DNA of 7,778 bases from Bacillota bacterium (GTDB lineage Bacteria > Bacillota > Clostridia > Clostridiales > Clostridiaceae), in the NCBI GenBank assembly GCA_023440105.1, contig JAEXSY010000210.1, forward strand, positions 1 through 7,778. The letters are read 5' to 3'. The translations under genes and the position numbers were made by a program. The notes beneath the pieces were generated by a model. The model searched no databases. It had not been told where the DNA came from and saw only the letters and a list, made by a program, of their open reading frames with translations. Positions 5,565-7,778 of the stretch are shown piece by piece. The number at the start of each line of letters is the position of its first letter. The first letter of the stretch is position 1.

Positions 5565-6477
5565 ATATTCTTCTCCAAATTTCATTATTCTTGCTTAAAT
5601 CATAGATAGAAGAAATATCTCCTGGTTTTTTTCTGTCTAGGAGAAGAATTGCTCTTTTAAAGATATTGCTTTCTCGCAGTTCCTTGAATACTAATCTATT
5701 TATATAATCCTCCAAAGAATCTCCATGGATTGAACATATTAGATTCACCCCACAGTTATACGCCATCAATATGCTTTCTACATCCTTTGAGGTTCCGATT
5801 TCATCACAGATAATCACCTCTGGTGACATACTTCGTATGGCCATCATTATTCCTTCACTTTTTATACATCCATCAAAAACATCGGTACGTATACCTACAT
5901 TCATCTGAGGAACTCCACTGGCACAGGCAGCAATTTCACTACGCTCATCCATTAACGAAATTTTCATACCATTTATTTTATTTCCATTGGATATTATCCT
6001 GGCCAAATCCCTTAGAAGAGTTGTTTTACCACATTTTGGTGGTGATATTATAATAGTGTTTAGTATTTTCCCTCCTTCTACAAGATAAGGCAGTAATCCA
6101 TCAGCACAGCCTATGATTTCTCTAGAAATTCTAATATTTAAAGAAGATATATTTTTTATAGTTTTTATTTTTCTATTTTCAACTACACATTCACCGCATA
6201 GCCCAATACGATGTCCACCTTTAAAGGTAATAAATCCTTGTTTAATATCTTCTTCAAAGGCATATACAGAATAATTACTTATCTTTTGCAATATCCCTAC
6301 CATTTCTTCCTTACTTATTATTACATCAGTAACATGTTCTCTGTCCTTGCATTGAATTATGCAGGGTTTATTAATTCGAAAACGTATTTCTTGAACATTA
6401 TTCAGCTCATTATTCTTCGTTAGGTAATCCACTATGGACCCAGGTATAATTTTAAAGATTTCTCTATTGTGTATCAT
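5557..6477 (-). CDS. spoIIIAA: SpoIIIAA, ATPase of the SpoIIIA complex
   Basis: Secretion-type (VirB11/GspE-like, P-loop) ATPase in the mother-cell cytoplasm, thought to energise the SpoIIIA complex. The 306 residues include an N-terminal domain with VQEIRFRINKPCII (28-41), the conserved YAFEEDIKQGFITFKGGHRIGL segment (72-93), the Walker A region SPPKCGKTT (145-153), LLRDLARIIS (154-163), SLMDERSEIA (174-183), and Walker B VIICDEIG (221-228). A downstream ICSIHG (247-252) sits where related ATPases have their His-containing sensor loop. The first Gly of Walker A is Ser145, a change I believe occurs in other clostridial SpoIIIAA; catalytic Lys151 and Asp225/Glu226 are intact. The ATG at 6477 has GGGGAGG 5 nt upstream. 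First gene of the operon; its end overlaps the spoIIIAB start. Confidence 0.96.
   Translation of the reverse strand: MIHNREIFKIIPGSIVDYLTKNNELNNVQEIRFRINKPCIIQCKDREHVTDVIISKEEMVGILQKISNYSVYAFEEDIKQGFITFKGGHRIGLCGECVVENRKIKTIKNISSLNIRISREIIGCADGLLPYLVEGGKILNTIIISPPKCGKTTLLRDLARIISNGNKINGMKISLMDERSEIAACASGVPQMNVGIRTDVFDGCIKSEGIMMAIRSMSPEVIICDEIGTSKDVESILMAYNCGVNLICSIHGDSLEDYINRLVFKELRESNIFKRAILLLDRKKPGDISSIYDLSKNNEIWRRIYA
5571..5576 (-). promoter_or_regulatory. spoIIIAB: spoIIIAB ribosome binding site (favours the inner ATG)
   Basis: GGAGAA on the minus strand within the last codons of spoIIIAA, 6 nt before ATG 5564. The outer ATG (5585) has only ...TAAGCAAGAAT upstream, with no convincing SD. 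Confidence 0.6.
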
Positions 6478-6481
6478 TTTA

Positions 6482-6536
6482 ACCTCCCCTATCTCATATT
6501 TCTTATATAATAATTATTTATACATCTTGGAATTTA
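6482..6536 (-). promoter_or_regulatory. spoIIIAA: Expected spoIIIA operon promoter region (no clear motif)
   Basis: A promoter must lie in the short gap between the strong terminator and spoIIIAA. By analogy with Bacillus it should be sigma-E dependent. The minus strand here is almost pure A/T. The nearest match I find is TAATAAA (6539-6533), a 12-nt spacer and TAAATAAT (6520-6513), only about 5 of 7 and 5 of 8 against consensus, so I do not fix the element. The GGGGAGG RBS is at 6489-6483. Confidence 0.35.
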
Positions 6537-6581
6537 TTACAAAAAAATAAGAACTCAGAAATAATTCTGAGTTCTTATTTT
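6537..6581 (-). terminator. Strong intrinsic terminator of the efp-zinc-ribbon unit
   Basis: A perfect 17-bp inverted repeat (6581-6565 with 6560-6544) closing a 4-nt loop, followed on the minus strand by a run of T (7 consecutive Ts at 6547-6541, partly in the stem). The stop codon of the zinc-ribbon gene (TAA, 6577-6575) is inside the ascending arm. It cleanly separates the housekeeping efp unit from the sporulation operon. Confidence 0.93.
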
Positions 6582-6934
6582 ATCAATTCTCCATTACAGT
6601 TAGGACAAGAAAGCTTTTCCTTTAGCAAGGCTTCTTCTACATATATAGTTTCACCGCAGCTTTTACATTTGATTTCTGTGTAATTATATTCTTCCTCATC
6701 ATCTTCTGTTTCAAAAGAATTAATTCCAAAAAGTTCTTCTTTTATATTATCCATATCCTGTTCTAAAAGCTCTGCGTATTCAAGAGTGTCCTTTAGTTTG
6801 GTACTTACTATAGCTAATTCCTCTGTGAGCTCCTGAACCTTTTCTAATAGAAGAATTAGGATATCTTTATTGTCTTTGGAAAAATCTGAAGCAGCTAGCT
6901 TAGCTTTTATTTCATTTAATTGAAGTTCTTCCAT
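6575..6934 (-). CDS. Small coiled-coil / zinc-ribbon protein of unknown function
   Basis: A 119-residue acidic, soluble protein. Residues about 5-68 form a helical, heptad-like region (DILILLLEKVQELTEELAIV at 24-43, then KLKDTLEYAELLEQDMDNIKEELFG to 70). A very acidic linker FETEDDEEEYNY (74-85) follows. The C-terminal zinc ribbon has two CxxC knuckles: C90-K-S-C93 and C110-P-N-C113, 16 residues apart. ATG 6934 has GGAAG 7 nt upstream. It follows efp by 55 nt and is probably cotranscribed. I recall similar small zinc-ribbon proteins annotated in clostridia at this locus (possibly as 'CD1247 N-terminal domain-containing'), but I cannot verify that name. The architecture suggests a nucleic-acid or protein adaptor, perhaps ribosome- or RNA-polymerase-associated; that is inference only. 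Confidence 0.9.
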   Translation of the reverse strand: MEELQLNEIKAKLAASDFSKDNKDILILLLEKVQELTEELAIVSTKLKDTLEYAELLEQDMDNIKEELFGINSFETEDDEEEYNYTEIKCKSCGETIYVEEALLKEKLSCPNCNGELIK

Positions 6935-6948
6935 CTTTTCACTTCCTT

Positions 6949-6986
6949 ATAAAATAAGCCAAGTCCAAGACTCAGCCCTATTTTAT
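6949..6986 (-). terminator. Imperfect hairpin between efp and the zinc-ribbon gene, possible attenuator
   Basis: Just after the efp stop the minus strand reads an arm ATAAAATAGGGCTGAGTC, a 3-nt loop TTG, then GACTTGGCTTATTTTAT. It pairs over about 17 positions with four G-U pairs and one bulged G. The distal arm ends in TTATTTTAT, so the core GC-rich stem plus U-rich tail could act as a weak terminator. Alternatively it stabilises the efp mRNA 3' end. The RBS of the next gene begins only a few nt later. Confidence 0.4.
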
Positions 6987-6989
6987 TTA

Positions 6990-7547
6990 TTAAACTCTAG
7001 CCATATATTCGCCAGTTCTAGTATCTATCCTTATAACGTCTCCTTCATTAACAAACAAAGGAACATTGATTATAGCACCAGTTTCTAGAGTTGCTGGCTT
7101 AGTAACATTAGTTGCAGTATTACCCTTAACTCCTGGCTCTGTTTCTGTTATTGCTAATTCCACAAAGTTTGGTGCTTCTACTGAGAATGCATCTCCTTTA
7201 TAGAACTTTATTATAGCAAACATATTCTCCTTAAGAAACTTTATTGCTTCTTCAACCTTATCGTAACTTAAAGGAATCTGTTCAAAGGTTTCTTGATCCA
7301 TGAAGTAATATAACTCTCCATCGGAATATAAATACTGCATTTCCTTTCTTTCTATAACTGCCTCTTGAAGTTTTTCTGTTGGATTGAAGGTTTTATCTGT
7401 AACTCCACCGGAAATAACATTTCTTAATTTAGTTCTTACAAATGCGGCGCCCTTCCCTGGCTTAACATGTAAAAATTCTATTACAGTAAATACTTGTCCA
7501 TCTAATTCAAAAGTTGTGCCTTTTCTTATATCACTTGCTGATATCAT
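6990..7547 (-). CDS. efp: EF-P, translation elongation factor P
   Basis: Cytosolic three-domain OB-fold protein that binds stalled ribosomes between P and E sites and promotes peptide bond formation at polyproline stretches. The 185 residues match the family exactly (B. subtilis 185). The N-terminal KOW-like domain (about 1-63) carries the tip loop HVKPGKGAAFVRTKLRN (27-43), with Lys32 at the position that is post-translationally modified in homologues (5-aminopentanolyl in B. subtilis). The middle OB domain spans about 66-128. The C-terminal OB domain (about 129-185) contains the EF-P signature GNTATNVTKPATLETGAIINVPLFVNEGD at 141-169. ATG 7547 has GGAGGG 6 nt upstream. It starts a two-gene unit with the zinc-ribbon gene, ended by the strong terminator at 6581. 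The start and product are secure. Confidence 0.98.
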   Translation of the reverse strand: MISASDIRKGTTFELDGQVFTVIEFLHVKPGKGAAFVRTKLRNVISGGVTDKTFNPTEKLQEAVIERKEMQYLYSDGELYYFMDQETFEQIPLSYDKVEEAIKFLKENMFAIIKFYKGDAFSVEAPNFVELAITETEPGVKGNTATNVTKPATLETGAIINVPLFVNEGDVIRIDTRTGEYMARV

Positions 7548-7579
7548 CTGTATCCCTCCAAAATCAATTATTCATTAAT

Positions 7580-7585
7580 ATTATA
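7580..7585 (-). promoter_or_regulatory. efp: Minor candidate -10 close to efp
   Basis: A perfect TATAAT on the minus strand, directly adjacent to the inverted repeat at 7586-7630, but with AGTATT as the -35 at 17 nt, a poor match. Listed as a second, weaker possibility; predicted leader about 25-30 nt. Confidence 0.25.
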
Positions 7586-7630
7586 ACCCTTTGAGGTAAA
7601 TTAATACTACCGTAACATTTATTCAAGGGT
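7586..7630 (-). repeat. Inverted repeat in the efp leader
   Basis: Arms ACCCTTGA (7630-7623) and TCAAAGGGT (7594-7586) pair with one bulged A. Just inside them GGTA (7611-7608) and TACC (7598-7595) can pair and extend the structure. GC-containing arms stand out in this AT-rich leader. No U-tract follows, so it is not a classic terminator. It could be a leader RNA structure or a protein-binding operator. Confidence 0.45.
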
Positions 7631-7686
7631 CTTTTTAAAATTTTACTATCACAAATTAGTTCGTTCTAATAAACACACAGATATCT

Positions 7687-7714
7687 ATTATAATCAAATA
7701 TCCCCAGTTTACAA
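7687..7714 (-). promoter_or_regulatory. efp: Vegetative promoter for efp
   Basis: Minus strand: TTGTAA (7714-7709), 16-nt spacer, TATAAT (7692-7687). Predicted start near 7680, giving an unusually long leader of about 130 nt to the efp ATG. Strong hexamers, spacing one short of ideal. The rest of the 231-nt gap upstream of efp holds no gene I can support. Confidence 0.6.
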
Positions 7715-7764
7715 CAATAATTATTTTATCAAAAGACGTTTACTTTTGCAATTATTATTATAAC
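7707..7764. repeat. Nested inverted repeat at the efp promoter
   Basis: Outer arms 7707-7722 and 7750-7764 are complementary with one bulge and two G-U type mismatches. Within them CAAAAG (7730-7735) and CTTTTG (7743-7748) form a perfect inner stem with a 7-nt loop. One outer arm contains the efp -35, the other an extended -10 (TGTTATAAT, 7765-7757) whose -35 would lie off the window. The outer arms are almost pure A/T, so chance is a real possibility. Confidence 0.35.
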
Positions 7765-7778
7765 ATAATGCAGAATAT

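Noticed and set aside
5995..6043. SpoIIIAA Walker A begins with Ser145 instead of Gly
   Set aside because: Considered as a sign of lost ATPase activity. The GKTT core, DER motif and Walker B DE are intact, and I believe the same change occurs in other clostridial SpoIIIAA proteins, so it is not a defect.
6494..6526. Plus-strand TCATATT and TATACATC resembling a sigma-E promoter
   Set aside because: The spacer is 18 nt, too long for sigma-E, and the orientation faces away from spoIIIAA into the zinc-ribbon gene's 3' end.
7548..7778. A known riboswitch, T-box or upstream gene in the right-hand intergenic region
   Set aside because: I could not identify a T-box sequence, tRNA-like fold, recognised aptamer core or an open frame with RBS; only promoter-like elements and inverted repeats are supported.

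Overview
The window looks like a core chromosomal segment of an AT-rich, endospore-forming Firmicute, most likely Clostridium sensu stricto or a close relative. The reasons are low GC, strong AGGAGG-type ribosome binding sites, a complete eight-gene spoIIIA operon, and a FolD of the clostridial type. Every convincing gene lies on the minus strand, so transcription runs from the right edge to the left edge. I see no mobile elements, CRISPR array, tRNA or rRNA, and no sign of horizontal transfer.

In transcription order (right to left): 7778-7548 is a leader with a plausible vegetative promoter and two inverted repeats. 7547-6990 is efp, translation elongation factor P. 6934-6575 is a small coiled-coil/zinc-ribbon protein of unknown function, ending in a very strong intrinsic terminator (6581-6537) that contains its stop codon. 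6477-1591 is spoIIIAA-AB-AC-AD-AE-AF-AG-AH, the mother-cell half of the SpoIIIA-SpoIIQ 'feeding tube' complex that links mother cell and forespore during engulfment. It is complete, and each junction from AA to AG is overlapped or translationally coupled. 1590-1562 is a textbook extended -10 vegetative promoter starting immediately after the spoIIIAH stop. 1515-1126 is a YqhY-type Asp23/Gls24 protein, followed by a hairpin (1122-1098). 1027-614 is nusB, and 599 to beyond position 1 is folD, truncated by the window edge.

The layout therefore has three blocks: a housekeeping translation block (efp plus a zinc-ribbon gene), a sporulation block expected to be sigma-E dependent, and a second housekeeping block (yqhY-nusB-folD). 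In Bacillus subtilis accB and accC sit between spoIIIAH and yqhY; here they are absent.

I find no wholly new system. The points most worth a second look are: FolD has Gln in place of the Lys required for cyclohydrolase activity; stop codons are embedded in Shine-Dalgarno sequences at five consecutive spoIIIA junctions; a candidate internal sigma-E promoter lies inside spoIIIAF; the zinc-ribbon protein is uncharacterised; and structured leaders lie around efp. Six genes needed a start corrected from the longest open frame (nusB, yqhY, spoIIIAE, spoIIIAC, spoIIIAB) or kept at a non-ATG codon (spoIIIAF).
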